64,000 nucleotides of DNA, from the NCBI GenBank assembly GCA_050261675.1, contig JBLNDO010000081.1, positions 1 to 64,000 of the forward strand, read 5' to 3'. The first letter of the stretch is position 1. Every line of letters starts with the position of its first letter. The position numbers and the translations under genes were made by a program. Shown one piece after another: positions 46,530-55,807 of the stretch. The DNA comes from DASUBN01 sp050261675. GTDB taxonomy: Bacteria > Pseudomonadota > Gammaproteobacteria > Natronospirales > REEB76. The notes below the pieces were generated by a model, which did no database searches, was not told the origin of the DNA, and saw nothing but the letters and a program-made list of their open reading frames with translations.

Positions 46530-47105
46530 GTGGCCGCGGATTTCATCCTCGCCTCCGCCTCGCCCCGCCGCCGGCAGCTCTTGGAGCAGCTCGGTCTCCG
46601 TTTCGAGGTGCGGGCGGCGGAGGTGGACGAGACGCCCCGCGCCGGAGAGGCGGCGGAAGATTATGTACTGCGCGTGGCCTGCCTCAAGGCCGAGACCGCA
46701 GCCGGGAAGCTGGAAAGCCCGCTGCCGGTGCTGGCCGCGGACACCGAGGTGGTGCTGGACGGCAAGATCCTGGGCAAGCCCAAAGGCCGGGAAGACGGCT
46801 TGACGATGCTCGCCCGGCTCTCCGGGCGCTCACATCAAGTATTATCGGCGGTAGCCCTGTGGAAGGACGGCGTCCTGGAGACGGCCCGCTGCGAGAGCCG
46901 GGTGAGTTTCCGCGCCCTGGCCCGCGGGGAGGCGGAGGCCTATTGGGAGAGCGGTGAGCCGAGGGACAAGGCCGGCGCCTACGGCATCCAGGGCCGCGGC
47001 GCGGTGTTCGTGGAGCGGCTCGAGGGCAGCTACAGCAACGTGGTCGGGCTGCCGCTGTTCGAGACCGCGGCGCTCCTCCGTAGCGCGGGTGTGAGGGTCT
47101 TGTAG
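46530..47105 (+). CDS. maf: Maf-family nucleoside triphosphate pyrophosphatase (YhdE-type)
   Basis: 191-residue nucleotide pyrophosphatase that hydrolyses non-canonical or pyrimidine NTPs (dTTP/UTP in the YhdE subgroup). ILASASPRRRQLLEQLG at the N-terminus, AADTEVVLDGKILGKP with the catalytic Asp, and KAGAYGIQGRGAVFVERLEGSYSNVVGLPL, all typical. GTG start 2 bases after the rlmH stop codon. Neighbour of rng, as in E. coli. Confidence 0.95.
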   Translation: MAADFILASASPRRRQLLEQLGLRFEVRAAEVDETPRAGEAAEDYVLRVACLKAETAAGKLESPLPVLAADTEVVLDGKILGKPKGREDGLTMLARLSGRSHQVLSAVALWKDGVLETARCESRVSFRALARGEAEAYWESGEPRDKAGAYGIQGRGAVFVERLEGSYSNVVGLPLFETAALLRSAGVRVL

Positions 47106-47117
47106 GCAGGGTGAGGC

Positions 47118-47157
47118 GTGAGCAGTGCCGTTTGCGGGAGCAGAGGGCACCGCTCAC
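47118..47157 (+). promoter_or_regulatory. Leader hairpin upstream of rng
   Basis: GTGAGCAGTGCC (47118-47129) and GGCACCGCTCAC (47146-47157) pair over 12 positions with one mismatch around a 16-base loop, in the maf-rng gap. It lies 22 bases before the rng ATG. It may be a regulatory leader or processing site; no T-run follows, so it is not a terminator. Confidence 0.4.
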
Positions 47158-47179
47158 CCCTTACTTTCGAAGTGCAACC

Positions 47180-48637
47180 ATGAACGAGGAAATCCTGATC
47201 AGCGTCACCCCGCGCGAGACCCGGGTGGCGTTACTGGACGGCGGCGTATTGCAGGAAATCTACGTGGAGCGCACGCGCCGGCGCGGTCTCGTGGGCAATC
47301 TCTACAAGGGCAGGGTATCGCGCGTGCTCCCCGGCATGCAGGCGGCGTTCGTGGAAGCGGGCCTCGCCCGCACCGCGTTCCTGCACGCCTCCGACATCGC
47401 GCGCGCATCCGGGGCGGAGGCCAGTGCCCCCGCCGACATCCGCACCCTCTTGCACGAGGGCCAGGACCTGCTCGTGCAGGTGCTAAAGGATCCGCTGGGC
47501 AGCAAGGGGGCGCGTCTTACGACGCGCATCAGCATCCCTTCGCGCTACCTGGTGTATATGCCTTACGGTTCGGGCATCGGCCTATCCACGCGCATCGAAG
47601 ACGAGGCGGAGCGTGCGAGGCTGAAGGGCCTGCTCGAGTCCTTCGCGCCGGAACTCGCGCCCGGCGGCTACATCGCGCGCACCGCCGCCGAGGGCGCCGA
47701 ACCCGAGGCGCTGCGCGCCGACATGCTGTTCCTGAACAAGCTCTGGGAGAGCATCCGCACCCAGGCCGAGGCGGCCAAGCCCGGCGAGCGGGTGCACGAG
47801 GACCTGCCGTTGGCGCTGCGCATCCTGCGCGACGTCTCCGGCGAACGCGTGAAATCCGTGCAGGTGGATTCCGCCGAGGCCGCTGTGCGCATGCGCCAGT
47901 TCGCCGGCATGTTCATGCCGGCCCTCGCCGGGTCCATCACGGAGTACACGGCTGCACGCCCCATCTTCGAGCAGCATGCCATCGAAGAGGAGATCGGCCG
48001 CGCCCTGGAGCGCAAGGTGACGCTCAAGTCCGGCGGCCATCTCGTCATCGACCAGACGGAGTCCATGACCACCATCGACGTCAACACCGGTGCCTACGTG
48101 GGCCACCGGGACCTCGAGGACACCATCGTCAAGACCAACCTGGAAGCGGCCCAGGCCATTGCGCGCCAGCTTCGCCTGCGCAACCTGGGGGGCATCATCA
48201 TCATCGATTTCATCGACATGACCCAGGAGTCCCACAAGCAGGCGGTGCTCGCAGCACTGCAGCAGGCGCTCGCCCAGGATCACGCCAAGACCCAGGTGAC
48301 GGCGGTCTCGACCCTCGGGCTCGTGGAGATGACGCGCAAGCGCACCCGCGAAAGCCTGGAGCACGTGCTCTGCGAACCCTGCCCCACCTGCCAGGGCCGC
48401 GGTTCCGTGAAGAGCGCCGAAACGGTCTGTTACGACGTGTTCCGGGAGGTGCTCCGGACCTCCCGCCAGACCGAGGCGCAGGAACTCCGGGTGCTGGCGG
48501 CCCAGGAAGTGGTGGACCTGCTCTTGGACGAGGAGGCCGTGGGCCTGGCCGAGGTCTCGGCCCAGGCGGGGAGGCCCATCCGATTGCAGGCTGAGGCGTT
48601 ATATACCCAGGAACAGTTTGATGTGGTGCCCATCTGA
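47180..48637 (+). CDS. rng: Ribonuclease G
   Basis: 485-residue RNase E/G-family endoribonuclease that trims the 5' end of 16S rRNA. S1 domain NLYKGRVSRVLPGMQAAFVE, catalytic Asp residues in MTTIDVNTG and IIIIDFIDM, and the zinc-link CEPCPTCQGRG. No RNase E-type C-terminal scaffold. ATG at 47180 starts MNEEILISVTPRETRVAL, the family start; upstream in-frame codons lack similarity. Confidence 0.97.
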   Translation: MNEEILISVTPRETRVALLDGGVLQEIYVERTRRRGLVGNLYKGRVSRVLPGMQAAFVEAGLARTAFLHASDIARASGAEASAPADIRTLLHEGQDLLVQVLKDPLGSKGARLTTRISIPSRYLVYMPYGSGIGLSTRIEDEAERARLKGLLESFAPELAPGGYIARTAAEGAEPEALRADMLFLNKLWESIRTQAEAAKPGERVHEDLPLALRILRDVSGERVKSVQVDSAEAAVRMRQFAGMFMPALAGSITEYTAARPIFEQHAIEEEIGRALERKVTLKSGGHLVIDQTESMTTIDVNTGAYVGHRDLEDTIVKTNLEAAQAIARQLRLRNLGGIIIIDFIDMTQESHKQAVLAALQQALAQDHAKTQVTAVSTLGLVEMTRKRTRESLEHVLCEPCPTCQGRGSVKSAETVCYDVFREVLRTSRQTEAQELRVLAAQEVVDLLLDEEAVGLAEVSAQAGRPIRLQAEALYTQEQFDVVPI

Positions 48638-48656
48638 TGCGCCGGGATGCCGCTAA

Positions 48657-51600
48657 ATGAGCCGCTGGCAAATCCGCCTTTGGCGCTGGACCGCCGGCTT
48701 GTTCGCCCTGGTGGTCATCCTCATGGCCGTCGTGGCGGGCCTGTTCCGGCTGGTGACGCCGCTCGTGCCCCGCTACCGGGTACAGGTCGAGCAATGGGCC
48801 AGCGCCGCCTTGCAGCGTCCGGTGGAGATCCGCTCCATGGGCGCCGAGTGGGGCTGGCACGGCCCCGAGATCCTCCTTGAGGACGTGCGCATCCTGAGCC
48901 GCGACCGGGCGCGGGTGGTGATCGCCGCCCGGGAAGTGCAGCTAGGTGTCGGCATCCGCAGCCTCTTGCGCGGCAGCCTGCCGCAGCCCAACCGCATCGT
49001 GCTGGTGTCGCCGCAGCTGGAGGTGCAGCGCGACGTCCAGGGCCGATTCAGCATCATGGGCCTGGAAGGCGCCCAGACCAGCCAGACCGACTGGAAACAG
49101 ACGCTGCAGGACCTCTTTTCTCAATCGGCGGAATTCGTGGTGAGGAACGGCGAGTTGACCTTCCTGGACGCACGCCTGGCGGCGCCGGCGGTGTTCCGGA
49201 AGCTCGACTTGAGCGTGGACAACGATTCCGACAGGCACGCCATCGAGGGCGAGGCGGAGCTGCCGTCCACCTTCGGCAAGAACCTGCGTTTCACGCTCGA
49301 GATCGCAGGCGAGGGTCTCGACCCCGCTGCCTGGGACTGGCACGCACGCGTGCGCGGCACCAATCTGAGCGTGCCACGCTGGCTGAGCTACTGGCCTGCC
49401 TATGACGGCAAGTTCCTGAACGGCCGCACCGACCTGGACCTGCAGGCGGCGGGCCGCGAGGGTGCGCTGCGCCTTGCGGTGGCGGACGTGGATGCATCCA
49501 ATCTCACACCCGCGCCCCAGGCGTTCCCGACTTCCGGCGACTTCGGGGTCGTGCAGGGGGTCGTCGCCTGGACGCGCACCGACGAGGGCTGGCGGCTCGA
49601 GGGAAAGCACCTGGAGATGCAGCGCGGCGGTAACGCCTGGCCGGCGGGGGGCTTCAGTGTGGATTACGTGCATGGCTCGCCGGACACCTGGTCCGGGGAA
49701 GTGTCCTTCCTGCGCCTGCAGGACCTCGTGGTGCTGTCGGGCTGGGTCCCGCCGGCGCTCGTGGATACGCACCGCCTGTTGGGGTTCGCTCCGGCCGGCG
49801 ACATCTCCGATGCCCAGTTCAAGCTCGCCTGGGACGGCAAGTCGCTGGATGACTGGTCCGTGAAGGGACGCTTCCTGGACCTGGGCGTGAAGGCCGCGGA
49901 AGGCTGGCCGGGCCTCAGCGGGGTAGACGGCGCGCTCGATCTCAACCAGAAGGGCGGCAGCGTGATGCTGGATTCCCGCGACTGCAGCGTGGATTTCACG
50001 CCGCTGTTCCGGGGACCCTTGCACGCCGACGCAGTGGACATGACCGCGCGGGTCACCCACGAGAGCGGCGGCTGGCGCGTCTCCAGCGACGGCTTCACCG
50101 CTTCCAATGCCGACGCCGCTTCCCACGGCCACGGCAGCATGTTCTTCCCGGCGGACGGCACCGCGCCGATACTGAACCTGGATGCGGCCGTGGACCGCGC
50201 GGACGCGCGCAACAAGTCCGTCTATTTCCCCGTGGGCATCATGCCCAAGGACGTGATCAAGTGGCTCGATGATTCCATCAAGGGGGGGCAGGTCACGAGC
50301 GGCAGCGTCGCCATCCACGGCAAGCTCTCGGATTTCCCGTTCAGCGACGGCAAGGGCGGCACCTTCGACATCCAGTTCCATATGGTGCACGGTGAACTCG
50401 ATTACGCTCCGGGCTGGCCAGCGCTCAAGGACCTGGACGCAGACGTGCGCTTCCTGGATCAGGGCCTGGACGCCCACGCCAACGGCGGCAAGGTGCTGGG
50501 GGATGACATCCTCCCGAGCCACGCCTGGTTCGCGGACCTCAGCACCGGTGTGTTGCAGGTGGAGGGCGCCGCCCGCGGCAGCGCCGCCAACGGGCTGGAA
50601 TTCCTGCGCCATGGCCCACTCAAGAGTCGTTTCGGCTCAGTGCTGGACGGCCTCGAAGCCACGGGTGTCACGGACATCACGCTCTCGCTCAAACTGCCGG
50701 TGACCAATCTCAATAAATTCACCCTGAACGGCAAGGCGGCGCTGAAGGACGTGGCCGTGGACCTGAAGGACTTTCCTGCCCTGGCCCTGCGGCAACTGCA
50801 CGGCGACGTGGATTTCACCGGAGGCGGCTTCGGCTCGCCGGGTGTGGACGGGCGCTTCCTCGGTGGGCCGGTGAACATCCTCATCCACCCCCAGCCCCGC
50901 AAGCCTGACATCACTCAATTCAGCGCCCGGGGCCGGATCAAGGGCGAGGACCTGGCCGCCATGCTCAAGCTCGCGCCCGGGAGCTTCAGCGGCGAGAGCG
51001 CCTGGCGGCTGGACGGCAGCCTGCCCAACAACCCCGCCGCCGGCACCGCCGGGCTCTCCCTCAACCTGCGATCCGACCTGCAGGGGCTCGGGGTGAGCCT
51101 GGCGCAACCCTTTGCCAAGGATGCCGCCGAGACGCTCGCGCTCCGGGGAAGCCTCAGGCTCCTCGACGGCGGGCGTATGGAAGTGACGGCGGGTTACGGC
51201 AACGCCGCGCAGCTCAAGATGGACTACAAGGAGGGTAAGGACGGCTGGCAGGTCGACAGGGGCAACCTGCATTTCGGCCCCGGCAGCGCGCAACTGCCGA
51301 CCACGCCGGATCTCACGGTGAACGGCACGTTGCAGGAGTTCGCCTGGGACGACTGGAAGCCTCTGGTATCTGCCGCCGCTTCCGAATCGCCCGTGCCGGA
51401 GGGGGGCGCCACCAGCTTCGACCTGCCCTTGCCGGACTTCCTGCAGAGCGTGAGCCTCAGCATCGGGCGTTTCACGGGCCTGGACCAGACCATCGAGAAC
51501 CTGCATTTGGACCTGGACCGGGGCAGCGACGTCTGGCAGGCGCGGGTGGAGAGCCCGGCGCTCGCGGGCAGCATCCTGCTGCCGTTCAAGGTGGACCCGG

Positions 51601-52577
51601 ATCATCCCATCGCGCTGGATATGGAGCGGGTGACCGTCACCAAACCCGCACAGGCGCCGGCGGCCACGAGCGCGCCGAGCGCCGCCAGTGCGGCGACGCC
51701 TGCGCCCAAGGCCGCGACGCAGCAGTTCGACCCGCGGCGTGTGCCGGCGGTGCGGTTCACCAGCCGCAAGCTGGTGTACGGCGAAATGGCCATGGACAAC
51801 GTGAACCTGAACCTGGTGCCGCAGCCGGACGGCGTGGCGCTGGAGAACCTGCGGGTGTCGGCGCCCACCTTCAGCGTCACCGGCGACGGCACCTGGAAGG
51901 CTTCGCCCGCGGGCCTGCAGACCTCGGCCATCAACGCCAGCGTCGAGAGCCGGGACGTGGAGAAGACCCTGAAGGCGCTGGGCTACGACGCGGGCATCAC
52001 CGGCGACAAGGGGAGTATCATCGCTTCCCTCAACTGGCGCGACAGTCCCTTCGGCGATATCGTCGACAGCCTGGGCGGCACCATCAGCCTCAAGCTCGAG
52101 AACGGCCAGTTGAAGGACGTGCAACCCGGTGCCGGCCGGGTGTTCGGCCTGTTGAGCCTGAACGCCCTGCCGCGGCGGCTCCTGCTCGATTTCAGCGACG
52201 TGTTCGCGAAGGGTTTCAGTTTCGATTTGATCCAAGGCGACTTCACCCTGCAGGACGGCGATGCCTACACCAAGGATCTGCAGATCAAAGGCCCCGCGGC
52301 GCGCATCGGCATCATCGGCCGGACCGGCCTCGCCAAGCATGATTTCGATCAAGCCCTGGTGATCGATCCCAACGTAGGATCGACGCTGCCGGTGCTGGGC
52401 ACCATCGCCGGGGGGCCGGTGGTGGGCGCGGTGGTGCTTTTCCTCTCCCAGATCTTCAAGAAGCCCATTGCCAACGCCGGCCAGAGCCAGTACCAGCTGA
52501 CCGGCACCTGGGAGAAGCCGGTGCTGACCAAGGTGGCGACCGCCCCGCCCGCGCCCGCCACCACCAAGGCGCCATGA
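48657..52577 (+). CDS. yhdP: YhdP-family AsmA-like inter-membrane protein
   Basis: 1306-residue protein with one N-terminal membrane segment (about 12-34) and a very long periplasmic part of repeated beta-strand units. Belongs to the AsmA/TamB/YhdP group, thought to bridge the envelope and move phospholipids to the outer membrane. Near the C-terminus, PNVGSTLPVLGTIAGGPVVGAVVLF and the QYQLTGTW ending are characteristic of YhdP. E. coli YhdP is of similar size (1266). Position between rng and tldD matches E. coli. Confidence 0.93.
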   Translation: MSRWQIRLWRWTAGLFALVVILMAVVAGLFRLVTPLVPRYRVQVEQWASAALQRPVEIRSMGAEWGWHGPEILLEDVRILSRDRARVVIAAREVQLGVGIRSLLRGSLPQPNRIVLVSPQLEVQRDVQGRFSIMGLEGAQTSQTDWKQTLQDLFSQSAEFVVRNGELTFLDARLAAPAVFRKLDLSVDNDSDRHAIEGEAELPSTFGKNLRFTLEIAGEGLDPAAWDWHARVRGTNLSVPRWLSYWPAYDGKFLNGRTDLDLQAAGREGALRLAVADVDASNLTPAPQAFPTSGDFGVVQGVVAWTRTDEGWRLEGKHLEMQRGGNAWPAGGFSVDYVHGSPDTWSGEVSFLRLQDLVVLSGWVPPALVDTHRLLGFAPAGDISDAQFKLAWDGKSLDDWSVKGRFLDLGVKAAEGWPGLSGVDGALDLNQKGGSVMLDSRDCSVDFTPLFRGPLHADAVDMTARVTHESGGWRVSSDGFTASNADAASHGHGSMFFPADGTAPILNLDAAVDRADARNKSVYFPVGIMPKDVIKWLDDSIKGGQVTSGSVAIHGKLSDFPFSDGKGGTFDIQFHMVHGELDYAPGWPALKDLDADVRFLDQGLDAHANGGKVLGDDILPSHAWFADLSTGVLQVEGAARGSAANGLEFLRHGPLKSRFGSVLDGLEATGVTDITLSLKLPVTNLNKFTLNGKAALKDVAVDLKDFPALALRQLHGDVDFTGGGFGSPGVDGRFLGGPVNILIHPQPRKPDITQFSARGRIKGEDLAAMLKLAPGSFSGESAWRLDGSLPNNPAAGTAGLSLNLRSDLQGLGVSLAQPFAKDAAETLALRGSLRLLDGGRMEVTAGYGNAAQLKMDYKEGKDGWQVDRGNLHFGPGSAQLPTTPDLTVNGTLQEFAWDDWKPLVSAAASESPVPEGGATSFDLPLPDFLQSVSLSIGRFTGLDQTIENLHLDLDRGSDVWQARVESPALAGSILLPFKVDPDHPIALDMERVTVTKPAQAPAATSAPSAASAATPAPKAATQQFDPRRVPAVRFTSRKLVYGEMAMDNVNLNLVPQPDGVALENLRVSAPTFSVTGDGTWKASPAGLQTSAINASVESRDVEKTLKALGYDAGITGDKGSIIASLNWRDSPFGDIVDSLGGTISLKLENGQLKDVQPGAGRVFGLLSLNALPRRLLLDFSDVFAKGFSFDLIQGDFTLQDGDAYTKDLQIKGPAARIGIIGRTGLAKHDFDQALVIDPNVGSTLPVLGTIAGGPVVGAVVLFLSQIFKKPIANAGQSQYQLTGTWEKPVLTKVATAPPAPATTKAP

Positions 52578-52924
52578 TGGCGGGGCGCACCTTCTTTTTT
52601 GCAGCCTTCCTCGCCGCGTTGCTCGCGGCGACGCCTGCGCGCGGCGACACAGACAGCTTCCGCATCAGCGCCGACCAGTGGGCGCTGCCGCGCAGCGGCC
52701 AGGCGCTCGCGCAGTTGCCGCCATTGCGCGCCGCGGTGCAGGATTGGCTCGCGCATCCCGGCGCGCGCATGGTGCTGGTGCACGCCGGTTCCGACGTGGG
52801 CAACCTCTGGGCGGGTGAGCTCGCCGACTGGCTGGTGTCCCTGGGCGTGCCCTCGGACCAGGTGGACAAGCGCGCCAGCGCCGAGCAAGGCGAGGACAGT
52901 CTGACGATCCAGGTGAGCTACTGA
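52574..52924 (+). CDS. Small exported protein of unknown function
   Basis: 116-residue protein starting at an ATG that overlaps the yhdP stop codon (ATGATG). Signal peptide about 1-24 (FFFAAFLAALLAATPARG). The mature part (about 90 residues) has no Cys and contains VLVHAGSDVGNLWAGELADWLVSLGVPSDQV, which loosely resembles the helix-strand pattern of OmpA-type C-terminal domains. It ends one base into the nitrilase gene. I do not recognise a family; a periplasmic role is inferred from the signal peptide. Confidence 0.7.
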   Translation: MMAGRTFFFAAFLAALLAATPARGDTDSFRISADQWALPRSGQALAQLPPLRAAVQDWLAHPGARMVLVHAGSDVGNLWAGELADWLVSLGVPSDQVDKRASAEQGEDSLTIQVSY

Positions 52925-53733
52925 TGCACTCTGTCGCCGCCATCCAGATGACCTCCGGCAGCGACGTCACTGTCAACCTGCGGGAGGCGGGCAAGCTCAT
53001 GGCCAAAGCTGCCGCCCAGGGGGCGGGACTCATCGTATTGCCGGAAAACTTCGCGCTCATGGCGAGGAACGACACCGAGCGCGTGGCCGCGGGGGAGGTG
53101 GACGGCAGCGGCCAGATACAGGATTTCCTGGCGGACAAGGCCCAGACCCTCAAGGCCTGGATCGTCGGCGGCACGGTGCCGGTGCTGGCCTCCCGCGAGC
53201 GGGTGCACGCCCGCTGCCCGGTGTACGATCCGCGCGGACGGCGGGTGGGGTACTACGACAAGATCCACCTCTTCGACGTGGACGTGGGGGGTGGCGAGAC
53301 CTACCACGAGTCGGCGCGCACCGAGGCGGGCACAAAGCCCGTGACGGTAACGACGCCCTTCGGCAAGCTCGGCCTCGCGGTGTGTTACGACCTGCGTTTC
53401 CCGGAACTCTTCCGGGCGCTGCTGAAGCAGGGCGCCACGCTTTTCGCCGTGCCCTCGGCTTTCACCTGGAAGACCGGCGAACGACACTGGGCGCTCCTCA
53501 CCCGGGCGCGGGCGGTGGAGAACCTCTGCTTCATGGTGGCCGCCGCCCAGGCGGGGCGCCACGACAACGGCCGGGAGACCTGGGGCCACAGCCTGGTCAC
53601 CGACGCCTGGGGCGAGGTGCTGGCGGAGCGTCGCACCGCGGACCCGGGCGTGGTGACCGCCACCCTGGACCCGGAGCAGCAACTGCGCCTGCGCGGCAAG
53701 TTCCCGGCGTTAAAACACATCCGCCTGGTTTAA
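52924..53733 (+). CDS. nit: Nitrilase-superfamily amidase (Nit1/YafV-like)
   Basis: 269-residue carbon-nitrogen hydrolase with the Glu-Lys-Cys triad: Glu41 (VLPENFALM), Lys113 (YYDKIHLFDVDV) and Cys154 (AVCYDLRFPELFR). The pattern matches the Nit1-type group of deaminated-glutathione or omega-amidases, commonly encoded between yhdP and tldD in gammaproteobacteria. Cytoplasmic; no signal peptide. Start overlaps the previous stop codon by one base. Confidence 0.92.
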   Translation: MHSVAAIQMTSGSDVTVNLREAGKLMAKAAAQGAGLIVLPENFALMARNDTERVAAGEVDGSGQIQDFLADKAQTLKAWIVGGTVPVLASRERVHARCPVYDPRGRRVGYYDKIHLFDVDVGGGETYHESARTEAGTKPVTVTTPFGKLGLAVCYDLRFPELFRALLKQGATLFAVPSAFTWKTGERHWALLTRARAVENLCFMVAAAQAGRHDNGRETWGHSLVTDAWGEVLAERRTADPGVVTATLDPEQQLRLRGKFPALKHIRLV

Positions 53734-53785
53734 AATGGCCGAAATGACCCCATCTCATTCCTGAACCTCTCTTCATCCTGCATCC

Positions 53786-55225
53786 ATGCAAAACGCACTG
53801 AAGATCGCCGAACAAGCCCTGTTGTCCCCCACGGGCCTGGACGAGAAGCAGGTGGCGGGTCTCCTGGACCGACTCCTGGCCTACAAGGTGGACAGCGCCG
53901 ACCTCTATTTCCAGCTCTCGCGTCACGAGACCTGGGCTCTCGAGGACGGCATCGTCAAGGAAGGCAACCACAACATCGAGCAGGGCGTGGGCGTGCGTGC
54001 CGTGGCCGGGGAGAAGACGGGCTTCGCTTATTCTGACGAGATCGTGCTGCCCGCGCTCACCCGCGCCTCCGACATGGCCCGGGCCATCGCCCGTTCCGGC
54101 GGCGAGAATGGCCTCAAGGCCTGGACCCCCCATGCGCCCCAGCGCCTGTATCCGCCTTTGGACCCGCTGCCGACGCTCCTGGACGAGGCCAAAGTGAAGC
54201 TCCTGGAGCAGGTGGACGCGGAGGCGCGGCGCCTCGATCCGCGCGTGAAGCAGGTGATGGTGAGCCTCGCCGCCGTGCACGACACGGTGCTGGTGGCGGG
54301 AAGCGACGGAACGCTCGCCGCGGACGTTCGCCCCTTGGTGCGTTTCAACGTGAGCGTCATCGTGGAACAGGACGGACGCCGCGAGCAGGGCTACGCGGGC
54401 GGCGGCGGGCGTTTCGCCTACGGCAAGTTCGTGGAGGGGGATTTCGCCCTCAAGCTCGCCCGGGAGGCGGTGCGCCAGGGGCTGGTGAATCTCGAGGCCG
54501 CGCCGGCGCCGGCGGGCACCATGACCGTGGTGCTGGGTCCCGGCTGGCCCGGCATCCTGTTGCACGAGGCCATCGGCCACGGCCTGGAGGGCGATTTCAA
54601 CCGCAAGGGCACCTCGGCATTCTCGGGCCGCGTGGGCCAGAAGGTGGCGAGCGAACTCTGCACCGTTGTGGACGACGGCACCCTGCAGGGCCGCCGCGGT
54701 TCCCTCAACGTGGACGACGAGGGCACGCCTTCCCAGTGCACCACGCTGATCGAGAAGGGCATCCTCAAGGGCTACATGCAGGACAAGTTGAACGCCCGGC
54801 TCATGGGTGTGGCCCCCACGGGTAACGGCCGGCGCGAGTCTTTCGCCCACCTGCCCATGCCACGCATGACCAATACCTACATGCTCCCCGGGCCCCACGA
54901 CCCCGGGGAGATCATCCGATCCGTGAAGCGCGGTCTCTACGCGGTGAACTTCGGCGGCGGCCAGGTGGACATCACCAACGGCAAGTTCGTTTTCTCCGCA
55001 AGCGAGGCCTATCTCATCGAGGACGGCAAGGTCACGCGTCCGGTGCGCGGCGCCTCGCTCATCGGCAACGGCCCCGACGTGCTCACCCGCGTCAGCATGG
55101 TGGGCAACGATCTCAAGCTGGACGAGGGCGTGGGCACCTGCGGGAAGGAAGGCCAGAGCGTGCCCGTGGGCGTCGGTCAGCCGACTCTCAGGATCGACGG
55201 CATCACGGTGGGCGGGACGGGCTGA
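53786..55225 (+). CDS. tldD: Metalloprotease subunit TldD
   Basis: 479-residue subunit that, with PmbA/TldE, forms a protease maturing modified peptides and degrading CcdA. The active-site HEAIGHGLEGDFNRKG gives the HExxxH zinc motif at His260, Glu261 and His265. Conserved GTSAFSGRVGQ and NTYMLPGPHDPGEII are family features. It converges on the DUF1697 gene with a 3-bp gap. Its partner pmbA is 2.8 kb downstream. Confidence 0.97.
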   Translation: MQNALKIAEQALLSPTGLDEKQVAGLLDRLLAYKVDSADLYFQLSRHETWALEDGIVKEGNHNIEQGVGVRAVAGEKTGFAYSDEIVLPALTRASDMARAIARSGGENGLKAWTPHAPQRLYPPLDPLPTLLDEAKVKLLEQVDAEARRLDPRVKQVMVSLAAVHDTVLVAGSDGTLAADVRPLVRFNVSVIVEQDGRREQGYAGGGGRFAYGKFVEGDFALKLAREAVRQGLVNLEAAPAPAGTMTVVLGPGWPGILLHEAIGHGLEGDFNRKGTSAFSGRVGQKVASELCTVVDDGTLQGRRGSLNVDDEGTPSQCTTLIEKGILKGYMQDKLNARLMGVAPTGNGRRESFAHLPMPRMTNTYMLPGPHDPGEIIRSVKRGLYAVNFGGGQVDITNGKFVFSASEAYLIEDGKVTRPVRGASLIGNGPDVLTRVSMVGNDLKLDEGVGTCGKEGQSVPVGVGQPTLRIDGITVGGTG

Positions 55226-55228
55226 TTC

Positions 55229-55768
55229 CTAGGCCGCCAGCAGCTTGGTGACCGTGTTCCAGTTGCGGGTGGTGAGGGCCTTGCCGAACTGTTCCTCTAG
55301 GACGGCCATGGCGTCGAGGGTCCCGCCCTTGGGCGAGAGTTCCAGCACGCTCAACACCTCCCCGCCGGTGACCTTCAGGATGGTGAAGGGAAAGTCCGGG
55401 GTCTTATAGGGCAGCCTGGGTTTCCGTTTAGGTTTTTGCGCGAGCAAAGTCACGTACAGCCGCGTCTGCTTGCCGATGCGGATTCCCTTGAAGGGGTCCG
55501 ATTTGGCGATCTTCGCAAGCTCGGATACGTTACGGAGCATCACGTTCACCTCGAAGCCCAGCGACTTCTCCAGTGTGGCTTCGACAACCTTGGCAGTCAG
55601 CTTGCCGTCCTTGGGCGTGAATCGCACGTTTCCGGAGGCGAGCACGGTGCGCACCTCACGGCAGCCCATCTTTTCGAAGATCTTCTTCAGTGCCGCCATG
55701 GGTACGAGCTTTTTACCGCCGACGTTGATGCCGCGCAGGAAAGCGACCTGGGGTTCGGCTTCGCTCAT
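55229..55768 (-). CDS. DUF1697-family protein
   Basis: 179-residue protein of the DUF1697 family: VAFLRGINVGGKKLVPMAALK at the N-terminus and EVRTVLASGNVRF are its hallmarks. No known function. ATG at 55768 (MSEAEPQ) is preferred to the TTG at 55777, which adds three residues. Convergent with tldD and separate from purK by about 40 bases. Confidence 0.86.
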   Translation of the reverse strand: MSEAEPQVAFLRGINVGGKKLVPMAALKKIFEKMGCREVRTVLASGNVRFTPKDGKLTAKVVEATLEKSLGFEVNVMLRNVSELAKIAKSDPFKGIRIGKQTRLYVTLLAQKPKRKPRLPYKTPDFPFTILKVTGGEVLSVLELSPKGGTLDAMAVLEEQFGKALTTRNWNTVTKLLAA

Positions 55769-55807
55769 TGGGCGCAAAAGGGTGCGGCGCGCATGGGACG
55801 GCCCAGG

